64,000 bases of DNA from Snodgrassella alvi_G (GTDB lineage Bacteria > Pseudomonadota > Gammaproteobacteria > Burkholderiales > Neisseriaceae), in contig CAMLCH010000001.1 of assembly GCA_946478525.1 (NCBI GenBank), forward strand, positions 1-64,000, given 5' to 3'. The notes under the pieces are model-generated. The model worked only from the letters and a program-made list of their open reading frames with translations. It was not told the DNA's origin and searched no databases. The position numbers were made by a program, and so were the translations under genes. Below, one piece after another: positions 63,674 to 64,000 of the stretch (positions are counted from its first letter, which is position 1; every line of letters begins with the position of its first letter).

Positions 63674-64000
63674 TTAATATTCAATTTTTAAAAGATTGGC
63701 CATTTCCACTGCTACAAAAGCAGCCTCACTACCCTTGATAGACATACGTGCAATTGCCTGCGCATCATTTTCTGTCGTCAAAATAGCATTAGCAATCGGG
63801 ATTTGGTGTTCTAAGCTAATTTGTGATACGCCAGCAGCAGCCTCATTGGCAACTAGCTCGAAATGGTAGGTTTCACCGCGGATAACCACACCGACAGCGA
63901 TTAATGCATCAAATTTTTTGCTTTGTGCCATACTTTGTAAAATTAGAGGGATCTCCAGCGCACCTGGTACTGTAGCTAGGGTGATATCGTTGGCATTGAC
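63674..64000 (-). CDS. ribH: 6,7-dimethyl-8-ribityllumazine synthase, C-terminal part
   Basis: RibH condenses 5-amino-6-ribitylamino-uracil with dihydroxybutanone phosphate in riboflavin synthesis. The last 108 residues are in the window: VNANDITLATVPGALEIPLI, FDALIAVGVVIRGETYHFELVANEAAAGVSQISLE with the catalytic His in ETYHFE, and IPIANAILTTENDAQAIARM. The gene runs off the right edge of the window at its 5' end. It precedes nusB in one operon. Confidence 0.96.
   Translation of the reverse strand, partial: VNANDITLATVPGALEIPLILQSMAQSKKFDALIAVGVVIRGETYHFELVANEAAAGVSQISLEHQIPIANAILTTENDAQAIARMSIKGSEAAFVAVEMANLLKIEY

Noticed and set aside
1..64000. CRISPR arrays, rRNA genes, or an intact insertion sequence
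   Set aside because: No regularly spaced direct repeats, no rRNA-like sequence and no transposase without stops were seen on reading through the window.

Overview
The window looks like chromosomal DNA of a low-GC, AT-rich betaproteobacterium of the family Neisseriaceae, most like the bee-gut symbiont Snodgrassella. The grounds are Neisseria-type gene content and order: bamE/dapB divergent from fur, the GNA1162-type lipoprotein cassette, the DUF3683 FAD/Fe-S fusion, a short MaeB-type malic enzyme, and a SpeE-like protein with the neisserial N-terminus. Intergenic DNA is very AT-rich and several mobile elements are decayed. The species assignment is inference. Bases 5-37 are an exact Nextera Tn5 adapter, so the left edge is an untrimmed contig end, not biology.

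Layout. 0.4-2.3 kb: an orphan S24 repressor and a Cys-rich copper-storage-type protein. 2.6-11.3 kb: core genes (dapB, bamE, fur, aat, dapD, a yqjDE-like trio, purC, a nitroreductase, SpeE-like, ferredoxin, hydrolase). 11.8-21.7 kb: a capsule-type glycosyltransferase behind an (AT)9 tract, a 1276-residue FAD/Fe-S oxidoreductase, a three-lipoprotein cassette, two rRNA-modification genes and a YciI protein. 21.7-28.6 kb: an accessory pocket with a frameshifted type II thioesterase, a possible polyketide ketoreductase scrap, a GyrI-like protein, ada, a dead IS3-type transposase, a lysR/pcaC-pcaD-like pair, two decayed IS5-type transposases and a GNAT gene. 29.2-41 kb: mutY, mgtA with a structured leader and a 20-codon leader ORF, a malic enzyme gene, greB, and a moxR-DUF58-transglutaminase operon. 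42.8-55.5 kb: poxB, grxB, glutathionylspermidine synthetase/amidase, a ClC transporter, ybiT, a GNAT gene, crcB, NUDIX, gloB and dgt. 55.6-64 kb: a tRNA-Arg/tRNA-Glu operon, recG, ilvD, two RDD membrane-protein paralogues, a second IS3 scrap, nusB and the C-terminal part of ribH.

Genes that plausibly work together: dapB and dapD (diaminopimelate/lysine); rlmL-like and the rRNA pseudouridine synthase (4-base overlap); the three lipoproteins (overlapping or closely spaced); moxR, DUF58 and TgpA-type transglutaminase (both junctions overlap); ferredoxin and hydrolase (4-base gap); grxB, gss and gloB as a scattered glutathione group; ribH and nusB. The most novel-looking element is the mgtA leader at 30.4-30.7 kb: an acidic 20-residue ORF whose stop codon lies in the 5' arm of a perfect 10-bp stem just before the mgtA ribosome-binding site. 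No CRISPR array, intact prophage, rRNA operon or intact insertion sequence was seen.
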